This document shows, piece by piece, positions 33,271-41,748 of a stretch of 64,000 nucleotides of DNA. The notes under the pieces were generated by a model, which saw nothing but the letters and a program-made list of their open reading frames with translations, searched no databases and had not been told where the DNA came from. Each line of letters begins with the position of its first letter. The first letter of the stretch is position 1. This DNA comes from Frankia sp. QA3 (lineage in GTDB: Bacteria; Actinomycetota; Actinomycetes; Frankiales; Frankiaceae). Where the stretch lies: positions 1,151,781 to 1,215,780 of the forward strand of contig NZ_CM001489.1 of the NCBI RefSeq assembly GCF_000262465.1, read 5' to 3'. Made by a program: the position numbers and the translations under genes.

Positions 33271-34086
33271 ATGAGGATCGAGCAGGGGCAGGTCGCGGTG
33301 GTGACGGGGGCGGCCAGCGGCATCGGGTACGGGCTGGCCGAGGCGCTCGCGGCCCGGGGCGTGCGCGTCGTCCTGTCCGACGTGCAGACCGACGCGGTCG
33401 AGCGGGCCGCCGCCACGCTCGCCGCGGCCGGGGCCACGACCCTCGCGGTCCCGGCCGACGTCAGCGACGCCGACCAGGTGCATGCCCTCGCCGAGACCAC
33501 GATCGACCGGTTCGGCCGGGTGGATCTGGTGTGCAACAACGCCGGCGTCGTGAGCCGTCCGGCGCCGATGTGGGAGCAGAGCCTGGGCAGCTGGCGCTGG
33601 CTGATCGACGTGGCGCTGCTCGGGGTCGTCCACGGCGTGCACCACTTCGTACCGCACCTGATCCGCCAGGGCGGCGGCCACGTCCTCAACACCGCCTCCG
33701 TCGGCGGCCTCATGGCGCTGCCGACGCTGACGCCGTACAACGCCGTCAAGCACGCCGTCGTCGGGCTGACCGAGAGCCTCAACCTGGAGCTTCGGGCCGT
33801 CGCCCCCACCCTCGGCGCAAGCGTGCTGTGCCCGGGGCCGGTGGCGACGGCGCTGAGCGAGACGTCGCGGGCGAACCAGCCGGCGGGGGCTCAGACGCCA
33901 GACCCGCGCGACACCCTCGAAGACCGGGCGGCGCAGCGCGGCGGCTCGATCCTGCTGCCGGCGGACGTCGCCCGAATCGCGTTGGCGGGCATCGAGGCGG
34001 ACCGGGTCCACATCCTCACCAACCCCGAGACGGCCGCGGGGGTGCGGGCCCGCGTCGAGGCGCTCCTCGCCGACCTCCCCTGGTAG
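33271..34086 (+). CDS. Short-chain dehydrogenase/reductase
   Basis: 271 residues, classical SDR: AVVTGAASGIGYGLAEALAA, VCNNAGVVSRPAP, LNTASVGGL and the catalytic YNAVK pair, followed by ESLNLELRAV. It acts on a hydroxyl or carbonyl with NAD(P). The substrate is unknown. The C-terminal part (ADRVHILTNPETAAGVRARV) matches a subgroup near acyl-CoA and terpenoid degradation genes. ATG 33271 matches the family start although the ribosome site is weak. It converges with a thioesterase gene 49 bp away. Confidence 0.85.
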   Translation: MRIEQGQVAVVTGAASGIGYGLAEALAARGVRVVLSDVQTDAVERAAATLAAAGATTLAVPADVSDADQVHALAETTIDRFGRVDLVCNNAGVVSRPAPMWEQSLGSWRWLIDVALLGVVHGVHHFVPHLIRQGGGHVLNTASVGGLMALPTLTPYNAVKHAVVGLTESLNLELRAVAPTLGASVLCPGPVATALSETSRANQPAGAQTPDPRDTLEDRAAQRGGSILLPADVARIALAGIEADRVHILTNPETAAGVRARVEALLADLPW

Positions 34087-34135
34087 GGCGCGCCCCGCTC
34101 CTGGGGGGACGGGCGGGACGGCGCCCGCGTGGTCC

Positions 34136-34537
34136 TCAGGCGAGCAGGAGCCGCTCCAGGCCGGCGCGCTGCTCGGGGGTGAAGGGCATCGAGTGCAGCC
34201 GGTCGGCGTCGACCTTGACCAGGGTCGCGGTCAGGCTCGCCGCCGGGTGATCGTGCTGGGTGAGTTCCAGGGCGAAGGTCAGCGAGCTGGAGCCGAACCT
34301 CGACAGGGTCACGCCGAACAGGACGTCGCCGGTGAACAGCTCCCGACGGTAGGTGCTGGTCACGTCGACGACGGCGAGGTCGGCGGGAGCGAGCAGCCCC
34401 TCGCAGGTCGTCGCCAGCGCCCGTGCCCAGGCCTGCGCGGCGATCTCCAGGGCCAGGAAGAAAGGGACGTGACGGTGCTGGCTCACCACGCCGTCGCGAT
34501 CAGGCCGGTGCGTCACCGGCAGCATGTACCGAAGCAT
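34136..34537 (-). CDS. Hotdog-fold acyl-CoA thioesterase-like protein
   Basis: 133 residues. A hotdog fold of the 4-hydroxybenzoyl-CoA thioesterase type is suggested by RDGVVSQHRHVPFFLALEI (active-site region with a long helix) and by the strand SLTFALELTQHDHPAASLTA. It would hydrolyse an acyl-CoA. The start could be ATG 34537 or ATG 34525; neither has a good ribosome site. It lies downstream of the TetR - phosphotransferase - acyl-CoA dehydrogenase group on the same strand, after a 148-bp gap, and may act in the same pathway. Confidence 0.7.
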   Translation of the reverse strand: MLRYMLPVTHRPDRDGVVSQHRHVPFFLALEIAAQAWARALATTCEGLLAPADLAVVDVTSTYRRELFTGDVLFGVTLSRFGSSSLTFALELTQHDHPAASLTATLVKVDADRLHSMPFTPEQRAGLERLLLA

Positions 34538-34685
34538 CGCCCGCGGTGTCTCGCTCCCCCTGAAGGCCGCGCGGCACGGCCGCGGGCGCTACCGACCCCG
34601 GGTCGACCCGATTCCTCGACCCGTCGGGCTCGACCCGATGAGCTGCACGTTCGACCCTCATCCGGCATCGTGCCGAATTCCGACC

Positions 34686-35342
34686 CTACCGGTCGGCGGG
34701 GCTCGGCGGGCTGGAGCGGATGTGCCGGTTCGTCTGCGCCGAGACCGGGGCGGTGAGGATCGCCGTCACCAGATCGACGAGGTGACTGGCGAACAGGCGG
34801 TGGTCCGGGCGGTGATGCTCCCGGGCGCGGTTCGCCAGCTCCCCGTTGAGGAACCGGATCGCCGCGAACCGGCGGTGCAGCGGCGGTCCGACCGCGGCGG
34901 GCGGCAGGAACGGCGTGACCAGGCCGCGCCAGCGGACCATGCTGGGCGCGGCGGACGCCGCCGCGAAGCAGCCGGCGAAGCGCTCGGGGCGGGCCGTCAC
35001 CTCGGCGATGATCTGCAGGTACTCGGGTCCGCCGTCGGGATGATCGAGCCGGGCCGCCTGCGGGAGCACGAGCGCGGCGGCCAGCCCGCGCAGCTCCGGC
35101 TCGCCGGCGAACTCCAGGGTGTCGAGAAGGCCGAGCCGGTGGGTTTCGATGTCCCGGTGATGCCGGTCGATGATCGCGGCGAGGACCGACTGCCGGCCGC
35201 CGAAGTGGTATTGCAGCGCGCTCGTGTTGAGCTGCCCGGCGGCCTTGCTGATCTCGCGCATGCTGGGGCCGTCGATGCCGCCCGCCGCGAACAGCCGCTC
35301 GGCGGCCACCAGCAGGTCACGGCGGGTGTCCTCGCCGCTCAT
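34686..35342 (-). CDS. TetR-family regulator of the acyl-CoA dehydrogenase operon
   Basis: 218 residues. DNA-binding domain DLLVAAERLFAAGGIDGPSM with helix-turn-helix REISKAAGQLNTSALQYHFG, then a helical effector domain (EYLQIIAEVTARPERFAGCF). ATG 35342 overlaps the phosphotransferase stop (ATGA), so it is the third gene of the operon led by the acyl-CoA dehydrogenase. It probably senses an acyl-CoA or the pathway substrate and regulates its own operon from the 37.7-38.0 kb intergenic region, where the divergent LLM operon also starts. Confidence 0.85.
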   Translation of the reverse strand: MSGEDTRRDLLVAAERLFAAGGIDGPSMREISKAAGQLNTSALQYHFGGRQSVLAAIIDRHHRDIETHRLGLLDTLEFAGEPELRGLAAALVLPQAARLDHPDGGPEYLQIIAEVTARPERFAGCFAAASAAPSMVRWRGLVTPFLPPAAVGPPLHRRFAAIRFLNGELANRAREHHRPDHRLFASHLVDLVTAILTAPVSAQTNRHIRSSPPSPADR

Positions 35343-36436
35343 GGCGCCGCGATCCGGGCGCTCGCCCGGGCGAACAGCCGTCGGGCGGTCGCGCGCAGCG
35401 CCCGGCCGACGGCGAGGTCGGCCTGGCCGGCGCAGGCGCGGGCGTAGGTCCCCTCCAGAATGATCCCGATCTTGTAGCCTGCCAGGACCTCGTACCAGGG
35501 CAGGGAACGCAGGTCCCGGCCGGTGATCTCGCCGTAGCGGGCGACGAGCTCGCGCGCCGTGGGGAACCCGTCCCAGGGGTGCACGCCCGGCGCCCCGGGC
35601 GGGGAACCCTCGGGACCGGGCCAGGTGCTGAGCAGTCTGCCCAGGTCGAGCAGGGGATCGCCGATGGTCGCCAGCTCCCAGTCGATGATCGCGGCGAGCG
35701 CCGGGCGGTCCGCCGTCACGAGCACGTTGGCGAGATGGTAGTCGCCGTGCACCAGCCCGGGGCGGAAGTCGTCGGGCCGGTGCGCGTCCAGCCAGGAGCC
35801 GATGGCGTCCAGCTCCGGCGCCTCGGGCCCCGGGTAGCCCGCCAGCGTCCGGTAGCCCTCGAGCTGACCGCGCCAGCGGCTGACCTGCCGCTCCAGGTAG
35901 CCGGCAGGCTTGCCCAGGTCGGCGAGGCCGGCGGCGGCGTGGTCGACGGCGGCGATCGCGGCAGCCCCCTCGGCCATCGCCAGGCCAAGCCGGTGCCGCC
36001 AGCCGGCCGAGGTCCGGTAGCCGGCGGGCAGCTCGACCGTCGGGTTGGCGCCGTCGACCGGTTCCATCAGGTAGAACGCCGCGCCCAGGACGGCCTCGTC
36101 GGGGCAGACGGCGATCAGGCGGGGGTGCGGCACGGCGGTCGACGCCAGGGCCGCGAGGACCCGGGCCTCCCGGCGCATCGTCCGGTCGCTGTCGGGCCGC
36201 TTGTGCACGGGCGGGCGGCGCAGCACGAACCGCCGCCCGCCCCGGTCGAAGCGCACGAGCACGTTCTGGGTGCCGCCGGCGAGCCGCTCGACGGCGGTGA
36301 TCGGCCCCGCCGGCAGGCCCTGCCCGTCCATCCACGCGGCCAGCCGGCCGAGGTCCACCCCGGGCACGGCGCCCGCCGGGTCGCCTGCGGGGTCGCCTGT
36401 CGGCCCGCCCGCCGGGCCGCCCGCGGTGGTGCTCAT
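35339..36436 (-). CDS. APH-family phosphotransferase (ACAD10/11-like)
   Basis: 365 residues, aminoglycoside phosphotransferase/kinase-like fold. Visible motifs are RFVLRRPPVHKRP (nucleotide Lys region), LVHGDYHLANVLV (catalytic HGDxxxxN) and IIDWELATIGDPLLDLG (metal-binding IDWE). In actinobacteria this subgroup sits beside acyl-CoA dehydrogenases and resembles the kinase half of ACAD10/ACAD11, which phosphorylate hydroxyacyl-CoA so that it can be dehydrated. It is not a resistance gene on this context. ATG 36436 overlaps the dehydrogenase stop; its stop overlaps the TetR start. The N-terminal 25 residues are Gly/Pro repeats. Confidence 0.86.
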   Translation of the reverse strand: MSTTAGGPAGGPTGDPAGDPAGAVPGVDLGRLAAWMDGQGLPAGPITAVERLAGGTQNVLVRFDRGGRRFVLRRPPVHKRPDSDRTMRREARVLAALASTAVPHPRLIAVCPDEAVLGAAFYLMEPVDGANPTVELPAGYRTSAGWRHRLGLAMAEGAAAIAAVDHAAAGLADLGKPAGYLERQVSRWRGQLEGYRTLAGYPGPEAPELDAIGSWLDAHRPDDFRPGLVHGDYHLANVLVTADRPALAAIIDWELATIGDPLLDLGRLLSTWPGPEGSPPGAPGVHPWDGFPTARELVARYGEITGRDLRSLPWYEVLAGYKIGIILEGTYARACAGQADLAVGRALRATARRLFARASARIAAP

Positions 36437-37737
36437 GCCGGCGTGTGGGCGATGCCGCCGCCGAGCCGACCCGCCAGCCGGCGGGTGGCGGCCTCCCGCA
36501 GAGTGGGCAGGTGATCGCTCGGGAACAGCGTCTCGACCGCGTGATGGTCCTTGAGGACCTCGCGGGCGATCGTGACCCGGTGCACCTCGGTGGGGCCGTC
36601 GGCGAGGCCGAGCAGCTCCGCGGCGACCAGCATCTCGACGAAGTTCATCTCGTTGGAGATGCCGAGCGCGCCGTGCAGGTGCAGCGCCCGCCGGGAGATG
36701 TCGTGCAGCACCTTCGGCATCGCCACCTTCACCGCGGCGATGTCGCGGCGGACCCTGCGGTAGTCGTTGTGCTTGTCGATCAGCCAGGCGGTGCGCAGCA
36801 CCAGCAGGCGGAACTGCTCGATCTCGATCCAGCTGTCGGCGATCTGCTCCTGTACCACCCCGAGCGAGGCCAGCGGGCCGGAGCGCACCTGGCGCGACAG
36901 CGCCCGTTCGCACATCGCGTCGAACACGCGGCGTGCCATGGCGATGGTGCGCATGGCGTGGTGGATACGGCCGCCGCCGAGGCGGGTCTGGGCGATGGCG
37001 AACGCCCGGCCGCGCTGCCCGAGCAGGTGATCGGCGGGGATGCGCACGTCGTCGTAGCGGACGTACCCGTGCGCGCCGAGCTCGGCCGCCTCATGGCCGA
37101 GCGCCACGTTACGGATGATCTCCAGGCCGGGTGTGCCCGCCGGCACGATGAACATGCTGGCGCGCTCGTAGGGGCCGGCGTCCGGGTCGGTGATCGCCAT
37201 GACCAGGAAGAAGCTGGCGTAGCGGGCGTTGGTGGAGAACCACTTCTCGCCGCGCAGGACCCACTCGTCGCCGTCGAGGTGGGCGGAGGCGCGGAACAGT
37301 GTCGGGTCGGCGCCGGCCTGCGGCTCGGTCATCGAGTAGCACGAGCAGATCCGGCCGTCGAGCAGCGGCTGGAGGTACGTGGCCCGCTGCTCGGGTGTGC
37401 CGAAGTGGGCGAGGATCTCGGCGTTGCCGGAGTCCGGTGCCTGGCAGCCGAACACCGACGGCGCCCAGCGCGAGCGGCCGAGGATCTCGTTGAGCAGCGC
37501 GAGGTGCACCTGCCCGTAGCCGGACCCGCCGAGCTCGGGGCCGAGGTGGGCGGCCCACAGGCCGCGCTCGCGCACGGCCTGTTGCAGCGGGCGCACGATC
37601 GCGTTCGCCACCTCGTCGGTCTTGTCGAACGGCTCCCGCAGGACATGATCCAGCGGCTCGACCTCCTCGCGCACGAACGCGTCGACCCACTCGAGCTGCT
37701 CGGCGAACGCCCGGTCCGTCTCGAAGTCCCACGCCAT
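36433..37737 (-). CDS. Acyl-CoA dehydrogenase (ACAD10/11-like)
   Basis: 434 residues, full-length FAD-dependent acyl-CoA dehydrogenase: LGPELGGSGYGQVHLALLNE, CYSMTEPQAGADPTLFRASA (FAD/substrate loop), GEKWFSTNARYASFFLVMAI, and the C-terminal helix bundle with LHLHGALGISNEMNF and DGPTEVHRVTIAREVL. It oxidises an acyl-CoA to the 2-enoyl-CoA. Together with the overlapping APH-type kinase it matches the split equivalent of ACAD10/11, which handles 4-hydroxy-fatty acids. ATG 37737 begins next to an AT-rich patch likely to hold its promoter. The operon continues with TetR. Confidence 0.9.
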   Translation of the reverse strand: MAWDFETDRAFAEQLEWVDAFVREEVEPLDHVLREPFDKTDEVANAIVRPLQQAVRERGLWAAHLGPELGGSGYGQVHLALLNEILGRSRWAPSVFGCQAPDSGNAEILAHFGTPEQRATYLQPLLDGRICSCYSMTEPQAGADPTLFRASAHLDGDEWVLRGEKWFSTNARYASFFLVMAITDPDAGPYERASMFIVPAGTPGLEIIRNVALGHEAAELGAHGYVRYDDVRIPADHLLGQRGRAFAIAQTRLGGGRIHHAMRTIAMARRVFDAMCERALSRQVRSGPLASLGVVQEQIADSWIEIEQFRLLVLRTAWLIDKHNDYRRVRRDIAAVKVAMPKVLHDISRRALHLHGALGISNEMNFVEMLVAAELLGLADGPTEVHRVTIAREVLKDHHAVETLFPSDHLPTLREAATRRLAGRLGGGIAHTPA

Positions 37738-38049
37738 GACGCCGATTTTTAAGCCACGTGCTTTAGGGCGTCAAGCGACGGACTTAACCGGACAGTGGGA
37801 CGACGCGGCCGGTGGGGTGGCGGGCCGGTGGGGTGGCGGGCCGGCGGGCCGGCGGGGTGGCGCGGCCGGTGCGGCCGGTGCGGCCGGTGCGGGTGATGCG
37901 GGCGGTGCGGGTGATGCGGGCGGGGTCGCCCGCGCTGTTCAGTCGACTCCTGGGTTGACAAAAATTGGGGGTGATCTTACGGTCTGCGAATCCTCGCGGC
38001 GACGGTGCCGGGGGACCGGCCGAGCCGGTGCTGGAGGGAGAACGCCCCC
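37738..38049. other. Divergent promoter region with short repeats
   Basis: 312 bp between the leftward dehydrogenase and the rightward LLM gene. AT-rich DNA at 37744-37790, with TTAAGCCACGTGCTTTA around a CACGTG core, may hold the leftward promoter or an operator. The middle (about 37808-37925) is a run of imperfect repeats (GGTGGGGTGGCGGGCC twice, then GCGGCCGGT and GCGGGTGAT units). Confidence 0.55.
37955..37983 (+). promoter_or_regulatory. Predicted sigma-70-type promoter of the LLM operon
   Basis: TTGACA at 37955-37960, 17-bp spacer, TACGGT at 37978-37983, about 67 bp upstream of the GTG at 38050. The AT-rich spacer stands out in this GC-rich sequence. Confidence 0.6.
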
Positions 38050-38970
38050 GTGGACCTCTGCCTGTTCGCCCGGCCCGATCTGGCCCCCGGCGGCGATGTC
38101 GACGCCTTCCTCGCGCTGGCCCGCCACGCCGACGCGGCCGGGCTGCACTCGCTGTGCTTCGGCGAGCATCTCGTGATGGCGCCCGACACCTCGCGCTACC
38201 CGTACGGGCCCTGGGGCCATCCGCCCGACACGGCCTGGCCCGATCCTCTGCTGACGCTGGCCGCGGTCGCCGCGGTCACCGAGCGGATCCGGCTGTCGAC
38301 CGCGGTGCTGCTCGCCCCGCTGCGGGCCGGTCTCGTGCTCGCCAAGGAGGTCGCGACGCTCGACGTGCTCTCCCACGGGCGGGTCGAGCTCGGCGTCGGG
38401 ACCGGCTGGCAGTCCGAGGAGTACGCCGGCGTCGGGCTGGCCTGGGCCGAGCGCCGGCGTCGCTTCGACGAGGTGATCGAGACCTGCCGGCTCGCCTGGG
38501 GGGACCAGCCGTTCTCCCTGCCGCTCGACGCCGCCCGCGCTGGCGCCGACGGCCTTGGCGCCGGCCGGCTTGAGGGCCTGACCGCCCGGCCCGTGCCCGT
38601 GCAGCGCCGCATCCCGCTCTTCTATGGCGTGGCCGCGACGGCGGCGAACGTGCGGCGCATCGCCCGCCTCGGCGACGGGTGGACGCCGGTGGGCGTCACC
38701 CCCGAGCAGGTGCGTGCCGGGGTGGCCGCGCTGCGCTCGGCGTACGCCGACGCCGGCCGCGACCCGGCGACGCTCGTCGTGCGGGTGCCGCTGCCACCCG
38801 TGCCCGACGCCGGCGGCGGGGTCGACGCGGCGCGCACCGTCGCCGCCGCGGGACCCTACCTCGAGGCCGGGGCGACCATGGTCGTCGCCGGCCACAACCA
38901 CCGCCTGCGCTCGGCGGCGGAGGCGGGGGAGCTCGTCGAAGGCCTTGCGGCTGCGGCAAAGGCACTCTGA
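38050..38970 (+). CDS. LLM-class, probably F420-dependent, oxidoreductase
   Basis: 306 residues, luciferase-like TIM barrel: LCLFARPDLAPGGDVDAFLA, LHSLCFGEHLVM, RIRLSTAVLLAPLRAGLVLA, SHGRVELGVGTGWQSEEYAG. This last motif is typical of F420-dependent LLM reductases of actinobacteria, which transfer hydride to or from F420. GTG 38050 has GGAGGGA ending about 9 nt upstream. It heads a rightward group with an SDR, an NTF2-like protein and a P450, suggesting oxidative degradation or modification of a lipid or terpenoid. Confidence 0.86.
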   Translation: MDLCLFARPDLAPGGDVDAFLALARHADAAGLHSLCFGEHLVMAPDTSRYPYGPWGHPPDTAWPDPLLTLAAVAAVTERIRLSTAVLLAPLRAGLVLAKEVATLDVLSHGRVELGVGTGWQSEEYAGVGLAWAERRRRFDEVIETCRLAWGDQPFSLPLDAARAGADGLGAGRLEGLTARPVPVQRRIPLFYGVAATAANVRRIARLGDGWTPVGVTPEQVRAGVAALRSAYADAGRDPATLVVRVPLPPVPDAGGGVDAARTVAAAGPYLEAGATMVVAGHNHRLRSAAEAGELVEGLAAAAKAL

Positions 38971-39031
38971 GCAACTATTGCATCACATCTGTTGCTCGCG
39001 CCCGTCGGAAGATCCAGGATCGGAGATCGTC

Positions 39032-39865
39032 ATGAGTCTGCGGGGCAGGGTGGCACTCGTCACCGGGGCGGCGTCGGGCATCGGCGCCGCGACCGCGCGG
39101 GTGCTCGCCGGCGACGGCGCCAGGGTCGTCGTCGCCGACATCGACCAGCAGGGGGAGGCGGTGGCGAAGGAGATCGTCGCCGCCGGCGGTGAGGCCGTCT
39201 TCCACCGGGTGGACGTGCGCCGCCTCGACGAGGTGCGGGCGGCCGTCGCCGCCGCCGAGTCCACCTACGGCCACCTCGACACGGTCATCGCGAACGCGGG
39301 CACCGTCGGCGGTGCGGCCGTGGCGCGCCGGCTGGCGGACCTCGACGAGGAGCGGTGGACCGCGATCCTCGACATCAACCTGGCGGGCACCATCCGCACG
39401 TTCGTCGCCGCCATCCCGGCCCTGCGCCGCGCGGGCGGCGGGGCGATGTCGGCGACCGCGTCGATCGCCGGGCTCACGGGGGTGGCCGGGCAGGCCGCGT
39501 ACAGCGCGTCCAAGGGCGGCATCGTCGCCGTCGTGCGGGCCCTCGCCTTCGAGCTGGTCACCGATCGGATCCGGGTCAACTGCGCGTGTCCGGGCGGGGT
39601 CGCCACCAACCTGCTGGCGAACACCGACGTGCTGCCGGTGCTCATGGCCCAGGCCCAGGCCGACGCGGACGCGACGCCGGCGCCGGCCGGGCCGGGCGGC
39701 GGGCCGGCGGCGCAGGCGCTGATGAACCGGGCCGCGGACCCGGCGGAGGTGGCGCGGGTCCACCGCTTCCTGGTCTCCGACGAGGCCTCGCTCGTCAACG
39801 GGCAGGCGGTCGTCTGCGACGCCGGCAGCTCGGTGGCGAACCTCTGGATGGTCATCGACCGCTGA
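39032..39865 (+). CDS. Short-chain dehydrogenase/reductase
   Basis: 277 residues, classical SDR: ALVTGAASGIGAATARVLAG, TVIANAGTVGG, catalytic Ser in SATASIAGL and YSASK. The substrate loop (VLPVLMAQAQADADATPAPA) is long and low in conserved residues. It probably oxidises an alcohol made by the neighbouring P450 or LLM enzyme. ATG 39032 has GGAG 6 nt upstream. A 17-bp repeat begins at its last codon. Confidence 0.87.
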   Translation: MSLRGRVALVTGAASGIGAATARVLAGDGARVVVADIDQQGEAVAKEIVAAGGEAVFHRVDVRRLDEVRAAVAAAESTYGHLDTVIANAGTVGGAAVARRLADLDEERWTAILDINLAGTIRTFVAAIPALRRAGGGAMSATASIAGLTGVAGQAAYSASKGGIVAVVRALAFELVTDRIRVNCACPGGVATNLLANTDVLPVLMAQAQADADATPAPAGPGGGPAAQALMNRAADPAEVARVHRFLVSDEASLVNGQAVVCDAGSSVANLWMVIDR

Positions 39866-39911
39866 CCTGGCGAAACCGCTGACCTGGCGAAACCGCTGAC
39901 CTGGCGAAACC
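39861..39911 (+). repeat. 17-bp tandem repeat (3 copies)
   Basis: GCTGACCTGGCGAAACC at 39861, 39878 and 39895. The first copy contains the SDR stop codon (TGA), so the unit begins inside the gene and is otherwise intergenic. Confidence 0.93.
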
Positions 39912-39955
39912 ACCGGTCGGGCGAAGCCGCCGATCGGACGAAAAGGAGTAATTGC

Positions 39956-40450
39956 ATGCCAGACTTACCGGACGACCGCGGGCTGGCCGAGATCGGCTGG
40001 CGCGCCGGCACGGTCCTGCACCGCTACTGCCGGGCGATCGACCAGGGCGACGCGGGCGCCCTGCGGGAGGTCCTCGCCGCGGACGCCGCCCTCATCGTGG
40101 CCGGGGGGACCGTCGAGGGCGGTCCGGGAAGCGAGCAGGTCTTCGCCGGCCGCGACACCGTGGTCGGCATCCTCGCCTCGCTGTTCGACCAGCGGCAGTG
40201 GGCCCGCCACCTCGTGTCCAACCTGGTCGTCGACGTCGAGCCCGACGGCTCCGTCGACGTCCGCAGCTACTTCCAGTACTGGCTGGGCCGGGCCGACGGC
40301 ACCGCCCACGGCGTCGGCGACTACCACGTGACGATGCGCGAGGCCGACGGCCGCCTCGCGATCACGACGCTCTCGGCCACCATCCTCGAGGAGATCACTC
40401 TGCCCGCCGCGGCGCCGGCCGTCTCGACCACAGGAGCGACGACCACATGA
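39956..40450 (+). CDS. NTF2/SnoaL-like protein
   Basis: 164 residues of the nuclear transport factor 2 fold: an N-terminal helix with LHRYCRAIDQGDAGALREVL, then AGRDTVVGILASLF, HLVSNLVVDVEPDGSVDVRS and YFQYWLGRADGT. Members act as small dehydratases, isomerases or hydroxylating partners; the catalytic residues are not clear here. AAAAGGAG lies 7 nt before ATG 39956. Its stop overlaps the P450 start (ATGA), so the two are translationally coupled, and it may act on the P450 substrate or product. Confidence 0.82.
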   Translation: MPDLPDDRGLAEIGWRAGTVLHRYCRAIDQGDAGALREVLAADAALIVAGGTVEGGPGSEQVFAGRDTVVGILASLFDQRQWARHLVSNLVVDVEPDGSVDVRSYFQYWLGRADGTAHGVGDYHVTMREADGRLAITTLSATILEEITLPAAAPAVSTTGATTT

Positions 40451-41631
40451 CGATCGTGGACACCGGCTCGATCGACCTGTACTCCCTGGCGAGCTTCGAG
40501 CACGGCCATCCGCACGGGCTCTACGCGTGGCTGCGCGAGCACGACCCCGTGCACTGGAACGACGAGCCGAACGGGCCGGGCTTCTGGGCCGTCACCCGCT
40601 GGGACGACATCCGCGCCGTCAACCGCGACGACGAGAACTTCTCCCACTGGCCGGTCTCCATGATCGAGGACTTCATGGAGACCGAGGACAAGTCGATGGT
40701 GAACCTCGACCCCCCGCTGCACACGGTGATCCGCCGCGCGGTCGTCCCCGGGTTCATGCCCTCGGCGGTGCGCCGCCGGATGACCCGCTTCGTCGACGCC
40801 GCCGAGGCGATCGTCGAGGAGATCCGCCCGGCCGGCGGGTGCGATCTCGCCGTGGACGTGGCCGGGAAGATCGCGGCCTACGTGACGGCCGACGTGCTGC
40901 GCATCCCCCGCGAGGACGCGGTGCGCCTCTACGACTACATCGAGATCGGCCTCGGCGGCGGCGCCTACACCGAGCAGGAACGCCAGGGCGCGACCGAGGC
41001 GTTGATCCAGTACTCGATCCAGGTGTGGGAGGACCGCCGGGCGAACCCCGGCGACGACGTCTGCTCGATGCTCGCGGCCTGCGAGCTCGACGGGGCCCCG
41101 ATGAGCCTGGAGAACTTCTCGGCCAACATGACCCTGCTCATCGTCGGCGCCGGCGACACCACCCGGCACCTGATCGGCGGCGGCCTGCACGCCCTGTTCA
41201 CCCATCCCGACCAGCGCGAGCTTCTGATGGCGGACCTGGACGGCCGGATGCCCGCCGCCGTCGAGGAGATGCTGCGCTGGGTCACGCCGGTGGTCTACAA
41301 CCGCCGCACCGCCCTGCGCGACGTCGAGATCGGCGGACGGAGCATCAGCGCCGGGGACAAGGTGTGCGTCTACTACGGCGCCGGCAACCGGGACCCGGGG
41401 GAGTTCACCGACCCGCAGCGCTTCGACATCACCCGCTCGCCCAACCGGCACCTCGCCTTCAGCGGCCTGGGCCAGCACTTCTGCCTCGGCGCCCATGTGG
41501 CCCGGGCGGAGGCGATCGCGATGATCACCGCGTTGCTGCGGGCCTTCCCCGACATCCACCCCGACGGCGAGATGGCGTGGACCCGGTCGAACTTCGTCAT
41601 GGGCCCCGCGCACCTGCCCGTCACCTGGTGA
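40447..41631 (+). CDS. Cytochrome P450
   Basis: 394 residues. The I-helix oxygen motif is LLIVGAGDTTRHLIGG (Ala-Gly-Asp-Thr-Thr near 235-239), the ExxR is VEEMLRWVTPVVYNRRTA, and the heme loop is AFSGLGQHFCLGAHVARAEA with the Cys ligand near 346. The loop has Ser where FGxGxHxCxG usually has its Phe, with a Phe one position earlier. Soluble bacterial type without a membrane anchor, so it needs ferredoxin and a reductase that are not encoded next to it. It hydroxylates an unknown lipid or terpenoid-like substrate. It ends 62 bp before a strong bidirectional terminator. Confidence 0.92.
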   Translation: MTIVDTGSIDLYSLASFEHGHPHGLYAWLREHDPVHWNDEPNGPGFWAVTRWDDIRAVNRDDENFSHWPVSMIEDFMETEDKSMVNLDPPLHTVIRRAVVPGFMPSAVRRRMTRFVDAAEAIVEEIRPAGGCDLAVDVAGKIAAYVTADVLRIPREDAVRLYDYIEIGLGGGAYTEQERQGATEALIQYSIQVWEDRRANPGDDVCSMLAACELDGAPMSLENFSANMTLLIVGAGDTTRHLIGGGLHALFTHPDQRELLMADLDGRMPAAVEEMLRWVTPVVYNRRTALRDVEIGGRSISAGDKVCVYYGAGNRDPGEFTDPQRFDITRSPNRHLAFSGLGQHFCLGAHVARAEAIAMITALLRAFPDIHPDGEMAWTRSNFVMGPAHLPVTW

Positions 41632-41693
41632 CGACGCCGGCGCCGCGCGGTGCCGGGAGCGGCGGGGGGCGGCGTTGGCGGGGGGCGGCGCCG

Positions 41694-41731
41694 GCGAGCC
41701 CTCCCCGGTCGGGTGGCCGGGGAGGGCTCGC
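41694..41731. terminator. Bidirectional transcription terminator
   Basis: Perfect 15-bp stem (GCGAGCCCTCCCCGG and its complement) with an 8-nt loop, between the convergent P450 and solute-binding-protein genes. No T tract, as is common in GC-rich actinomycetes. Confidence 0.8.
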
Positions 41732-41748
41732 GGTGGGGCGACGGGGGG

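Noticed and set aside
35339..36436. Aminoglycoside resistance phosphotransferase
   Set aside because: The fold matches, but the operon with an acyl-CoA dehydrogenase and TetR matches the ACAD10/11-type metabolic kinases.
37746..37765. CACGTG-centred operator upstream of the acyl-CoA dehydrogenase
   Set aside because: The flanking arms are only partly symmetric, so it is mentioned in the region entry and not called as a site.
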